64,000 bases of DNA from Microbacterium oxydans (GTDB lineage: Bacteria; Actinomycetota; Actinomycetes; Actinomycetales; Microbacteriaceae): the NCBI RefSeq assembly GCF_900095745.1, contig NZ_FMIR01000013.1:165478-229477 (forward strand), in the 5' to 3' direction. Below are positions 43,518 to 52,057 of this stretch, piece after piece. How positions within the stretch are numbered: position 1 is the stretch's first letter; the number at the start of each line of letters is the position of its first letter. A program made the translations under genes and the position numbers. Below the pieces are notes generated by a model. It was not told the origin of the DNA and did no database searches. It saw nothing but the letters and a program-made list of their open reading frames with translations.

Positions 43518-44726
43518 GTGGCGGGATATCGGGACCTTCTTCGCACGCCCGGAGTGGCGCGCATGATCGCGGCTCAGCTGACCGCGCGCTTCCCCAACGG
43601 GATGATGTCCCTCGCGATCCTGCTGCACGTCGAGCAGCAGACCGGGTCGTACGGATCCGCCGGCCTCGTCCTCGCCGCGACCAGCGTGGGGCAGGCCGTC
43701 GCCGGCCCGATCACGAGTCGGTGGATGGGCGTCTGGGGCATGCGCCGGGTGATCACCCTCACCCTCTCGGTCTGCGTCGTCACCGTCCTCGGACTCGCCC
43801 TGCTTCCGCTCGACGTGCCTGGTTACATGCTGCTCGGGATGGTCGCGGGGCTCTCGACCCCGCCCGTGCAGGCCGCCGTCCGCACGATCTACCCGAAGCT
43901 CGTGAACTCCTCGAACCTCACGCCGCTGTTCTCCCTCGACGCCTCGCTGCAGGAGATCATCTGGGTGCTGGCGCCGGTCGTCATCACCCTGGTCTCCACC
44001 CAGATCGGCACGGCGGAGGGCCTGCTGCTGGTGGCGATCATCCTCGTCGGCGGCGGCGCCTGGTTCATCCTCTCCCCCGAGGTCGGCCGGGTGCGCATCC
44101 CGCGCAGCCGCAATGCGCTGGGCAAGGTCGTCCTCAAACCTCCCGTGCTGCTGGCGACGGTGATCGGCTTCCTGCTGATCGGCGCCTGCTCCGCGGTGGA
44201 GGTGGGCGTCGTCGCGACCTTCGAGCACGGCAGCCTCGCCGCCGGACTCGTGCTCGCCGTGTTCTCGGCGGGGAGCCTGGCGGGCGGCCTGGCGTTCGGC
44301 CACATCCCGATCGGGCCGTGGGCTATGGCCCGCCGCCTGCTGATCGTGACGATCGGCCTCGGCCTGACGATGGTCATGCTCAACGTGTTCTGGCTGGGCG
44401 GCACCCTGATCCTCGCCGGCATCGGCATCGCCCCCGCCCTCGCCGTGCTCTTCGCCATCACCTCGGCCAGCGTGAAGTTCAGCGAGACCGCAGAAGCCTT
44501 CGGCTGGGCGGGCACCGGGCAGCTGATCGGCGCGGCGGCCGGATCCGCCGTCGCCGGCTTCCTCGTCGACGCCAGCGACTGGCGTGGCGCCTACCTGGCC
44601 GCCACGATCTTCGCCGCGGTCGGCCTGCTCGTCTCCATCGTCTTCGTCCGTTCCTTCCCCGACCTGCGTCATCGCGACGCGCGCCCGTATCCCGACACCG
44701 AACCCCTGGCGGTCACCCCCTCATGA
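43518..44726 (+). CDS. Major facilitator superfamily transporter
   Basis: A 402-residue transporter with twelve predicted membrane helices. It begins MAGYRDLLRTPGVARMI at GTG 43518. The loop after helix 2 reads GPITSRWMGVWGMRRVI, a variant of the MFS A-motif, and the second half shows GAAAGSAVAGFLVDASDWRGAYLAA. The profile resembles YfcJ-like or sugar-efflux-type MFS proteins. The stop overlaps the kinase start (ATGA), so the cargo may be the kinase substrate, for example a sugar acid, but this is inference. Confidence 0.9.
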   Translation: MAGYRDLLRTPGVARMIAAQLTARFPNGMMSLAILLHVEQQTGSYGSAGLVLAATSVGQAVAGPITSRWMGVWGMRRVITLTLSVCVVTVLGLALLPLDVPGYMLLGMVAGLSTPPVQAAVRTIYPKLVNSSNLTPLFSLDASLQEIIWVLAPVVITLVSTQIGTAEGLLLVAIILVGGGAWFILSPEVGRVRIPRSRNALGKVVLKPPVLLATVIGFLLIGACSAVEVGVVATFEHGSLAAGLVLAVFSAGSLAGGLAFGHIPIGPWAMARRLLIVTIGLGLTMVMLNVFWLGGTLILAGIGIAPALAVLFAITSASVKFSETAEAFGWAGTGQLIGAAAGSAVAGFLVDASDWRGAYLAATIFAAVGLLVSIVFVRSFPDLRHRDARPYPDTEPLAVTPS

Positions 44727-45643
44727 GCTCCACCTCCTCCCCCGTCTCTGCACCCGAGATCGTCTGCGTCGGCGAGACCATGGCCCTGATCACACCGAGC
44801 GACGCCGAACTCGCGACCGCCGGTCACGCGACGATCGGCATCGCCGGGGCGGAGTCGAACGTCTCGGCCGGGGTCGCCGCGACCGGGCACCGCGTGGCCT
44901 GGGCATCCCGCCTCGGCGCCGATCCGCTCGGCGACCGCATCGCGTCGGAACTCGAGCGCCGCGGCGTGGAACTGTGGGTCGAGCGCGACGACACCACCCC
45001 GACCGGCGTGATGTTCAAGGATCCGGGCGTCGAGTCCTCCTCCGTCTACTACTACCGCCGGGGCTCCGCGGCCTCTCACATGCAGGCGGGGTTCCTGACG
45101 TCGGAGCGGCTCGATGGCGTACGCATCGTGCACACCACCGGGATCACGCCCGCGCTCTCCGCATCCTGCCGCGAGATGGTGGACCGGCTCGTCGCCGACG
45201 CGCGCACGGCCGGCGCGCTGGTCTCCTTCGACGTGAACGACCGCCGCCCGCTGTGGAGCCGGGAGGACGCGGCCGAGACCCTCGCCCGCCTGGCGGACGC
45301 CGCCGACATCACCTTCGTCGGACGCGACGAGGCCGAACGCATCTGGGGCACCGCGACGGCGGCGGAGATCAGGGCCTTCCTGCCGAACTGCGCACTGCTC
45401 GTCGTCAAGGACGGCGACATCGGCGCGACCGCATACGACGGCGACGCCGAGCCGGTGTTCGTCCCCGCTCCGGTGGTCGACGTGGTCGAGCCGGTCGGCG
45501 CGGGCGATGCTTTCGCCTCCGGCTTCCTGGCGGCGACCCTCGACGGCGCCGACCTCGCCGCGCGCCTCTCCGCGGGCCACGCCGCCGCCGAAAGAGTGCT
45601 GCTGATCGCGGCGGACCTGCCGGCCCTGCCGCCGCTCGACTGA
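44723..45643 (+). CDS. PfkB family carbohydrate kinase (2-keto-3-deoxygluconate kinase-like)
   Basis: A 306-residue sugar kinase. The N-terminal PfkB segment is VCVGETMALITPSD with GIAGAESNVSAGVAATGHRVAWASRLGADPLGDRI, and the C-terminal ATP and catalytic-base motif is PVGAGDAFASGF near residue 258. A VYYYRRGSAASHM segment resembles KDG kinases, which bind the substrate carboxylate. It is coupled to the MFS gene. 2-Keto-3-deoxygluconate is the best guess; fructose or ribose cannot be excluded. Confidence 0.9.
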   Translation: MSSTSSPVSAPEIVCVGETMALITPSDAELATAGHATIGIAGAESNVSAGVAATGHRVAWASRLGADPLGDRIASELERRGVELWVERDDTTPTGVMFKDPGVESSSVYYYRRGSAASHMQAGFLTSERLDGVRIVHTTGITPALSASCREMVDRLVADARTAGALVSFDVNDRRPLWSREDAAETLARLADAADITFVGRDEAERIWGTATAAEIRAFLPNCALLVVKDGDIGATAYDGDAEPVFVPAPVVDVVEPVGAGDAFASGFLAATLDGADLAARLSAGHAAAERVLLIAADLPALPPLD

Positions 45644-45660
45644 CACTCGGGATCGCTTCT

Positions 45661-45676
45661 GGGGAAGACTCTCCCC
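45661..45676 (+). terminator. Short hairpin GGGGA-N6-TCCCC
   Basis: A 5-bp stem with a 6-base loop followed by TTTC, 17 bases after the kinase stop. It is short and only a possible terminator. Confidence 0.4.
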
Positions 45677-45681
45677 TTTCA

Positions 45682-45760
45682 CTGAACGCTCGTTCAGAGA
45701 TCGCCGAGCGGCGTCAAGCGACCGCTCGATGAACGCTCGTCGCCTTTCGATGAACGACGG
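45682..45760. promoter_or_regulatory. TGAACG palindrome and half-sites upstream of the phosphatase genes
   Basis: CTGAACG-CT-CGTTCAG at 45682-45697 is a perfect 7-bp inverted repeat; further TGAACG half-sites occur at 45730 and 45751, two helical turns apart. The region is the only upstream space of the two secreted phosphatases. GTTCA-type repeats recall actinobacterial PhoP boxes, but the match is partial; a TetR-type operator is the alternative. Confidence 0.45.
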
Positions 45761-45886
45761 ATGACGGGTGGCAGGAACCGCCGTTTCGCTGCGCCCCGCG
45801 CTAGTAGCTTCGCGAATGGCGCCTCCTCCACCCTGTTGCAGCGCGCCATCACCCCTCTCGAATCCCGACGAAAGGTGCTGCCTGCG

Positions 45887-47761
45887 ATGGCGCGCTTGCC
45901 ACGATCCCTGACCCTGCGGCGCAGTGCCGCTTTCACCGCGGGCGGCCTCGCCGCCGCTGTCGGCCTCACGTTCCTCGGAGGCGGCGTCGCCGTCGCCGCG
46001 GGAGGCCTCAACCCGCCTGCCGTCGCCCCCGCGACGGTGTTCGTCCCGTCGGCCGTGCCGGATCGCGTGATCCTCACACCGACCGCGACGCCCGAGACGA
46101 GCCAGAGCGTCAGCTGGCGCACGTCCTCGGACGTCACGTCGCCGCAGATGCAGCTCGCCCCTCTCACCGCGACGCCCGTCGACGTGGCCGCAGCGCGCAC
46201 GATCACCGCCACCACCACCGGATTCGAATCGAACTTCGGCTACGAGATCGCCCACCACTCGGCCACCGTCGATCAGCTGAAGGCCGCGACGACGTACCTC
46301 TACCGCGTCGGCGACGGCACGACCTGGAGCGAGTGGCTCGAGTTCACCACGGCGGATGACAAGCCCGGCAACTTCAGCTTCCTCGTGCAAGGAGACGCGC
46401 AGAACGACAACAAGGCGTTCACCTCGCGCGCCCTCCGCGCCGCGTTCGAGGCCCGCCCGTACGCGCGCACGGTCGTGCACGCCGGCGACCTGATCGACAC
46501 CGAGACCTCGGATGCCGAATGGGGAGAGTGGCACGAGGCCGCCGCCTTCTCGAACCAGTACCTCAACGTGATCGCCGCCACCGGCAACCACGAGTACTAC
46601 CCGGGACCGGAGCTCTCGAAGCACTGGGACGCGCAGTTCGAGTACCCGGCCAACGGCCCCGAGGGCGCTGACCTGGGCGAGACCGTCTACTCGGTCGACT
46701 ACCAGGGCGTGCGCTTCATCACGCTCAACAGCACCCAGGCGTTCGACCCCGCGAGCCTGTCGGCGCAGACCGAATGGCTCGAGGGCCAGCTCGCCGAGAA
46801 CCCGAACACCTGGACCGTCGTGGCCTTCCATCACCCGGTCTTCTCGGTCACGTCCGGCCGCGACAACGCGGTGCTGCGCGAGGCGTGGATGCCGATGTTC
46901 GAGAAGTACGGCGTCGACCTCGTCGTCCAGGGCCACGACCACGCCTACGGTCGCGGCAACCTGATCGCCAATGAGAAGGACCTGCCCGCGGGCGCCGACC
47001 CGGCGAAGAGCCACACCGGACCGGTGTACCTCGTCTCCGTCGCCGGACCGAAGATGTACATCCCGGACCCGGAGGATGCCAACAACTGGACCGCCAACGA
47101 CGCGAACCTCCGCGTCGTCGGACGCGACGTGCAGCTGTTCCAGACGGTCGACGTCACCGACGACGAGTTCCACGTCGAGGCCCGCACCGTCGACGGCGCC
47201 CTGTTCGACTCCTTCACGATCGAGATGGCGAAGGACGGCAGCAAGCTCGTGAGCGACGACACGGCGTGGGCGGCCGGCCCCGGCTCGACGCGTGACGGCC
47301 TGCCGGGCGCCATCGACCCGGTCGATCCCGTCGACCCGGTTGACCCCGTGGATCCCGTGGATCCGGATGGCGTCTCGATCACCCTCTCCACCGCGCAGGT
47401 GGCTCCCGGCGACGAGATCCAGCTGCAGGCGAAGGGCCTCGAGCCCGGCGAACGCGCCTCGATCGAGCTGCACTCGACACCCGTGCAGCTGTCCGTCGCC
47501 TCGAGCGACGCGAACGGCGCACTGGCGGCGACCGTCCGCATCCCCGCCGACACCGCCCCCGGCGAGCACGAGATCGTCGTGACGGGTCTCGGCTCCGACG
47601 CCACCGGACGCATCGCGATCATCGTCACCCAGCCCACGGACGGCGGCGGCTCCCTCGCCGCGACCGGGTGGGCCGGCGGCGGCCTCGCCCTGTTCGGCAT
47701 CCTCATCACCGCGGCCGGTGCCGTCGTGATCCTCCGCGCCCGTTCCCGCTCCGCCGCGTGA
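45887..47761 (+). CDS. Secreted, wall-anchored metallophosphoesterase (purple acid phosphatase-like)
   Basis: A 624-residue exported phosphatase. A signal peptide occupies about residues 1-39 (LRRSAAFTAGGLAAAVGLTF core, ending GVAVAAG). Residues 50-155 are the FN3-like N-terminal domain of purple acid phosphatases. The metallophosphatase core has FLVQGDAQND, VHAGDLID, ATGNHEYY, AFHHPVFS and VVQGHDHAYGR, supplying the two-metal ligands. After a VDP repeat linker (near residue 480) comes an Ig-like domain and a sorting signal: LAATG, a hydrophobic helix and a RARSRSAA tail, as used by class E sortases. It probably frees phosphate outside the cell. Confidence 0.92.
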   Translation: MARLPRSLTLRRSAAFTAGGLAAAVGLTFLGGGVAVAAGGLNPPAVAPATVFVPSAVPDRVILTPTATPETSQSVSWRTSSDVTSPQMQLAPLTATPVDVAAARTITATTTGFESNFGYEIAHHSATVDQLKAATTYLYRVGDGTTWSEWLEFTTADDKPGNFSFLVQGDAQNDNKAFTSRALRAAFEARPYARTVVHAGDLIDTETSDAEWGEWHEAAAFSNQYLNVIAATGNHEYYPGPELSKHWDAQFEYPANGPEGADLGETVYSVDYQGVRFITLNSTQAFDPASLSAQTEWLEGQLAENPNTWTVVAFHHPVFSVTSGRDNAVLREAWMPMFEKYGVDLVVQGHDHAYGRGNLIANEKDLPAGADPAKSHTGPVYLVSVAGPKMYIPDPEDANNWTANDANLRVVGRDVQLFQTVDVTDDEFHVEARTVDGALFDSFTIEMAKDGSKLVSDDTAWAAGPGSTRDGLPGAIDPVDPVDPVDPVDPVDPDGVSITLSTAQVAPGDEIQLQAKGLEPGERASIELHSTPVQLSVASSDANGALAATVRIPADTAPGEHEIVVTGLGSDATGRIAIIVTQPTDGGGSLAATGWAGGGLALFGILITAAGAVVILRARSRSAA

Positions 47762-47799
47762 CCGGCCCCTTCCTCTCTTCCCGAAAGGCATTGATCTCG

Positions 47800-50700
47800 A
47801 TGACCACCCCCTTCACGCGGCGCCGCACCCCGTGGCGGCTCGTCGCCTGCGCCCTCGCCGGAGCCGTGCTCCTGTCGGGCGGCGTCCTGGCCGCCCCAGC
47901 GCCCAGTGCGCAGGCCGCGGAGGACACCCCCTCCCGCTGGGAGCCTTCCGCGATCCCCGACCGGATCGTCCTCACTCCCGCCGCCGACGCCACCACGCAG
48001 CAGAGTGTGACCTGGCGCACTTCGGCGAGCACCGAGCGCGGACTGGTGCAGTACCGCACAATGACGCCCGCCCCCTACCCGGGCGGCGTGCTCGAGGCGG
48101 AAGCCGCCCACACCGAGGTCACCACCGACATCGGCTACACCCAGAACATGCACACCGCCACCATCACGGGCCTGCAGCCCGGTGTCGAGTACATGTACCG
48201 CGTGGGTGACGGGACGAACTTCTCGGAGTGGCAGGACTTCGCCACGGCCAGCGCGACCGACAAGACGACCTCGTTCATCTTCCTCGGCGACATCCAGAAC
48301 GGCATCCTCAGCGACGGCTCGCGCGTGCTGCGCAATGCCTTCCGCGACCGGCCGAACGCGGATGCGGTGGTGCAGATCGGCGACCTCGTGAACGACGCGA
48401 ACTCGGACCAGGAGTGGGGTGAGCTGTTCGACGCCTTCTCCTACTCACTGGGCACGCAGAACCTCATCACGACGCCCGGCAACCACGAGTACGACGGCGG
48501 CCTGTCGCGCACCTGGCGCGCACAGCTCCCCTACCCGGACAACGGTCCGAGCGGCGAGGGCGGCATCTACGACGAGCTCGCCGGCACGGTGTATTACACC
48601 GACCGTGAGGGGGTGCGCTTCATCTCCCTCAACAGCAACATCTCGTCCGAGGAGGGCCTGCGCGTCCAAGCCGAGTGGCTCGAAGGGGTGCTCGCCGACA
48701 ACGCGAACGAGTGGACCGTCGTGCTGTTCCACCACCCCGTGTACTCCCTCGACGAGGGCCGCAACAACCTGGGCATCCGCACGGTCTGGGGTCCGCTCCT
48801 GGAGAAGTACAACGTCGACCTGGTGCTCCAGGGCCACGACCACGCCTACGGCCGGGGCAACACCCTCGCCGCGGAGGAGAACCTTCCGGCCGGCGCCGAC
48901 CCGAAGAAGAGCGCGACCGGACCGGTGTACGTCGGCTCGAGCGCGAGCGTGAAGCTGTACGAATACGGCCCGCGCCTGTGGAAGGAGAACGGTGCGCACC
49001 TGCGTCGCCTCGACGGCGGCAAGCAGTTCTATCAGCTCGTCGATGTCACCGAGGGTACGCTGCGCTACGAGTCGCGCACGGCCGACGGCGAGTTCTTCGA
49101 CGGTGTGACCATCAAGAAGGACGAGAAGGGCAAGCTCGTCACCGACGGCGTGGACCCGCAGGAGATCCCGACCGGACCCGTGCAACCGTGCCTCGGCTGC
49201 GGCGGCAACCCCGACCCCGGTGAGGTCACGCCTGATGTGCCGACCGGCGAGGTCGACTACGAGGTCACCGGGAACCTGGCGTCGGTGGATCGTTCGAAGG
49301 CGAGCCTGCCCGCGGGCATGGCCTACTCCGAGTCCCGCGACCTGCTGTACCTGGGTGACCAGAACAGTCGGAAGATCTTCGAGATCGACCCCGACACCGA
49401 CAAGGTCCTGGGCGAGATGACACTGCCGGAAAACATCCGCGACATCGGCATCGACGACGAGAAGAACCTCCTCTACGTCGGACAACAGAACCGCAACTGG
49501 CTCGTCGTGTCCATCGCCCCCGACACCTTCGGACAAGTCGTCCGAGGCCCCTTCCCCACCATCGAGTCCAACCGCTCGATCGACGTCGACCCGAAACTCG
49601 GACACGTCTACGTCGCCGTCCCCTCCCGCGGCATCGAAGTCCTCGACGCCGAGACCGGAGCCTCCCTCGGAGTCATCAACGGCACCGCAGACGCCTACTA
49701 CGTCGCCGCCGACCCCACCACCGGCACCGTCGTCAGCACCAAGTTCCACGACCTCACGAATGTCGTGAACGTCGAGGCCTTCGACGCCGACAACGGCTTC
49801 AAGAAGCTGTGGTCCAAGGCCACTCGCGCGAACCCGCGGCAGCTCGACATCGACTCCACGAACGGTCTGCTCTACGTCGGCTACACCGGCACAGGCAAGG
49901 GCGCGGGCGGATTCTCGGTGCACGATCTCACCACCGGGAAGGCGCTCGGCGACTTCGCGGATCCGAAGTACGGCAAGGACGGTTACGGCATCGCGGTCGA
50001 TGAAGAGCACCAGCGCGTGTTCGTCTCCAACCGGGACTTCCGCCTCAACCCGCCGGGAGAGGAACTCACCTCGGCCGCCGTCACCGTCAGCGAACGGGTG
50101 CTTCCGGAGACGCTGAGCTACGAATCGGCGGGGCACCTGGCGTCGGTGGATCGTTCGAAGGCGAGCCTGCCCGCGGGCATGGCCTACTCCGAGTCCCGCG
50201 ACCTGCTGTACCTGGGTGACCAGAACAGCCGGAAGATCTTCGAGATCGACCCCGACACCGACAAGGTCCTGGGCGAGATGACACTGCCGGAAAACATCCG
50301 CGACATCGGCATCGACGACGAGAAGAACCTCCTCTACGTCGGACAACAGAACCGCAACTGGCTCGTCGTGTCCATCGCCCCCGACACCTTCGGACAAGTC
50401 GTCCGAGGACCCTTCCCCACCATCGAGTCCAACCGCTCGATCGACGTCGACCCGAAACTCGGACACGTCTACGTCGCCGTCCCCTCCCGCGGCATCGAAG
50501 TCCTCGACGCCGAGACCGGAGCCTCCCTCGGAGTCATCAACGGCACCGCAGACGCCTACTACGTCGCCGCCGACCCCACCACCGGCACCGTCGTCAGCAC
50601 CAAGTTCCACGACCTCACGGACGTCGTGAACGTCGAGGCCTTCGACGCGTCGAACGGGTTCGCCAAGCTGTGGGAGCGCACGAGCAGGGCCAACCCCCGT

Positions 50701-51939
50701 CAGGTCGACATCGACTCCACGAACGGCCTGCTCTACGTCGGCTACACCGGCACGACGGCTGACCGCGGCGGATTCTCCGTGCATGACCTGGCGACAGGCG
50801 CACTGCTCGGCGACTTCGCCGGGGCGAAGTACGGCAAGGACGGCTACGGCATCACAGTCGACGAGGAGCACCAGCGCGTGTTCGTCTCCAACCGCGACTT
50901 CCGCCTCAACCCGCCAGGGGAGGAACTCACCTCCGCCGCCGTCACCGTCAGCATCCGCAAGGTCGATCCCACGGACCCGACCGATCCCACGGACCCGACC
51001 GACCCCACGGACCCGACCGATCCCACCGATCCGACGGATCCCACGGACCCGACCGACCCCACGGACCCGACCGACCCGGAGACCCCGGAGTTCACGGCCC
51101 GTTCGCTGGCCGTGATCCCCTCGGCGACCGACGTCCCCGAGTCGGATGATCGACCGGTCGGGTCGGCCGTCGACAGTCGTACCGGGAACCTCTTCGTCGG
51201 CAACGAGATGCGCCCGGCGCGCGTCTGGGAGATCGACCCGGAGACGGACGCCCTGGTGCGCACGCTCGACGTGCCTGCTCCCACCGCGGCAGACGAGGGT
51301 GTGCGAGACGTTGCGCTCGACGAGTCGACGGGTGAGCTGTACGTCGCCTACTCGAACCAGTGGCTCGTGATGGACGCTGCCAGCGGCGACCTGAAGCGCG
51401 GTCCGTACGCGTTCACGGCGAACGTGCGCGGCATCGACGTCGACCCCGAGGCGGGCCTGGTGTTCGGAGCCACGCGCGGGTCGGGTGTCGAGATCATGGA
51501 TGCCGCGACGGGCGCGCCGATCACCGTCACACCGGCGGGCGCGTCGCCCTGGCGTTCGCATGGCGTCGCCTGGGACGGGGTGAACGACCGCCTCTACGTC
51601 GGCACGGCGGACGCCGAGGGCTCGACCGACGGTGTGCGGGTGTTCGCCGGCGGAACGTGGGAGCTCGTCGGGACCATCCCGATGGCGAACGCCGACCTGC
51701 GCTCGCTGGCTGTTGACACCGCGAGCGGACGGCTCATCGCCGGACACCAGTCGGCGACCTTCGATGCGAGCGGGGTGTCGGTCTACTCTACCGACGACCT
51801 CTCGCTGGTCGCCCGTCTGAGCGCTCATGCCTACGGCAACAAGGTCTACGGCGTCTCGGTGAACCCCACCGACGGCGAGATCTACGTGTCGGCGCGTGAC
51901 CGGTTCCCCTCGGGGCTGATCGCGATCAGCACCGACTGA
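47800..51939 (+). CDS. Secreted metallophosphoesterase fused to three beta-propeller-like domains
   Basis: A 1379-residue exported protein. A signal peptide (about 1-37, ending APSAQA) precedes an FN3-like and metallophosphatase part (residues 45-440) with FLGDIQNG, VQIGDLVN, TPGNHEYD, LFHHPVYS and VLQGHDHAYGR, paralogous to the preceding protein. Then come two tandem copies of a YVTN-type propeller domain (residues about 491-770 and 778-1055), a DPT repeat linker (about 1055-1095), and a third, diverged propeller (about 1100-1379). There is no wall-sorting signal, so it is released or held by the propellers. It follows the anchored phosphatase by 38 bases and is probably co-transcribed. Confidence 0.92.
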   Translation: MTTPFTRRRTPWRLVACALAGAVLLSGGVLAAPAPSAQAAEDTPSRWEPSAIPDRIVLTPAADATTQQSVTWRTSASTERGLVQYRTMTPAPYPGGVLEAEAAHTEVTTDIGYTQNMHTATITGLQPGVEYMYRVGDGTNFSEWQDFATASATDKTTSFIFLGDIQNGILSDGSRVLRNAFRDRPNADAVVQIGDLVNDANSDQEWGELFDAFSYSLGTQNLITTPGNHEYDGGLSRTWRAQLPYPDNGPSGEGGIYDELAGTVYYTDREGVRFISLNSNISSEEGLRVQAEWLEGVLADNANEWTVVLFHHPVYSLDEGRNNLGIRTVWGPLLEKYNVDLVLQGHDHAYGRGNTLAAEENLPAGADPKKSATGPVYVGSSASVKLYEYGPRLWKENGAHLRRLDGGKQFYQLVDVTEGTLRYESRTADGEFFDGVTIKKDEKGKLVTDGVDPQEIPTGPVQPCLGCGGNPDPGEVTPDVPTGEVDYEVTGNLASVDRSKASLPAGMAYSESRDLLYLGDQNSRKIFEIDPDTDKVLGEMTLPENIRDIGIDDEKNLLYVGQQNRNWLVVSIAPDTFGQVVRGPFPTIESNRSIDVDPKLGHVYVAVPSRGIEVLDAETGASLGVINGTADAYYVAADPTTGTVVSTKFHDLTNVVNVEAFDADNGFKKLWSKATRANPRQLDIDSTNGLLYVGYTGTGKGAGGFSVHDLTTGKALGDFADPKYGKDGYGIAVDEEHQRVFVSNRDFRLNPPGEELTSAAVTVSERVLPETLSYESAGHLASVDRSKASLPAGMAYSESRDLLYLGDQNSRKIFEIDPDTDKVLGEMTLPENIRDIGIDDEKNLLYVGQQNRNWLVVSIAPDTFGQVVRGPFPTIESNRSIDVDPKLGHVYVAVPSRGIEVLDAETGASLGVINGTADAYYVAADPTTGTVVSTKFHDLTDVVNVEAFDASNGFAKLWERTSRANPRQVDIDSTNGLLYVGYTGTTADRGGFSVHDLATGALLGDFAGAKYGKDGYGITVDEEHQRVFVSNRDFRLNPPGEELTSAAVTVSIRKVDPTDPTDPTDPTDPTDPTDPTDPTDPTDPTDPTDPTDPETPEFTARSLAVIPSATDVPESDDRPVGSAVDSRTGNLFVGNEMRPARVWEIDPETDALVRTLDVPAPTAADEGVRDVALDESTGELYVAYSNQWLVMDAASGDLKRGPYAFTANVRGIDVDPEAGLVFGATRGSGVEIMDAATGAPITVTPAGASPWRSHGVAWDGVNDRLYVGTADAEGSTDGVRVFAGGTWELVGTIPMANADLRSLAVDTASGRLIAGHQSATFDASGVSVYSTDDLSLVARLSAHAYGNKVYGVSVNPTDGEIYVSARDRFPSGLIAISTD
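49274..49758 (+). repeat. Direct repeat copy A (485 bp) inside the phosphatase-propeller gene
   Basis: This block recurs at 50135-50619, offset 861 bases, with only two substitutions seen by eye over 485 bases. Beyond 49758 the two domains diverge clearly at DNA level. The block also uses GGA, CGA and CAA codons more than its surroundings. Confidence 0.9.
50135..50619 (+). repeat. Direct repeat copy B (485 bp) inside the phosphatase-propeller gene
   Basis: Second copy of the block at 49274-49758; the two differences are a C for T in the AGT/AGC serine codon and an A for C in a glycine codon, both silent. Confidence 0.9.
50965..51078 (+). repeat. Low-complexity Asp-Pro-Thr linker repeat
   Basis: About twelve 9-base units coding DPT, with GATCCCACG and GACCCGACC alternating. 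It is an extended linker between the second and third propeller domains. Confidence 0.85.
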
Positions 51940-51952
51940 GCGGACCGACCGG

Positions 51953-51988
51953 CAGAGGGGATGCATCCGCTCGGGTGCATCCCCTCTG
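51953..51988 (+). terminator. Terminator with 13-bp CAGAGGGGATGCA stem
   Basis: 51953-51965 pairs perfectly with 51976-51988 across a 10-base loop, 13 bases after the stop of the phosphatase-propeller gene. Confidence 0.75.
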
Positions 51989-52045
51989 TGCTGCTCGGGT
52001 CGGAGCTGCTCGGGCGCTTCCGGGGACGGACGTCTCCCCCGGTCG

Positions 52046-52051
52046 TAGGCT
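52046..52051 (+). promoter_or_regulatory. Putative -10 hexamer TAGGCT, leaderless promoter of the alpha/beta hydrolase gene
   Basis: TAGGCT is followed by six bases and the ATG at 52058, the same arrangement as at 8713-8725. Confidence 0.5.
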
Positions 52052-52057
52052 GGTGCC

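Noticed and set aside
43251..44672. A 473-codon minus-strand frame opposite the MFS gene
   Set aside because: Low-complexity Glu/Asp/His/Gly composition and no domain; the plus-strand MFS protein has regular membrane helices.
44669..47791. A 1040-codon open frame on the minus strand
   Set aside because: It is antisense to the kinase and the first phosphatase, whose domains and motifs are clear; its translation is Gly/Arg/Asp-rich without recognisable domains, as expected of a GC-rich shadow.
50965..51078. Short tandem repeats that might suggest a CRISPR array or microsatellite
   Set aside because: The units are 9 bases, in frame, and code a DPT linker between two protein domains; there are no spacers.
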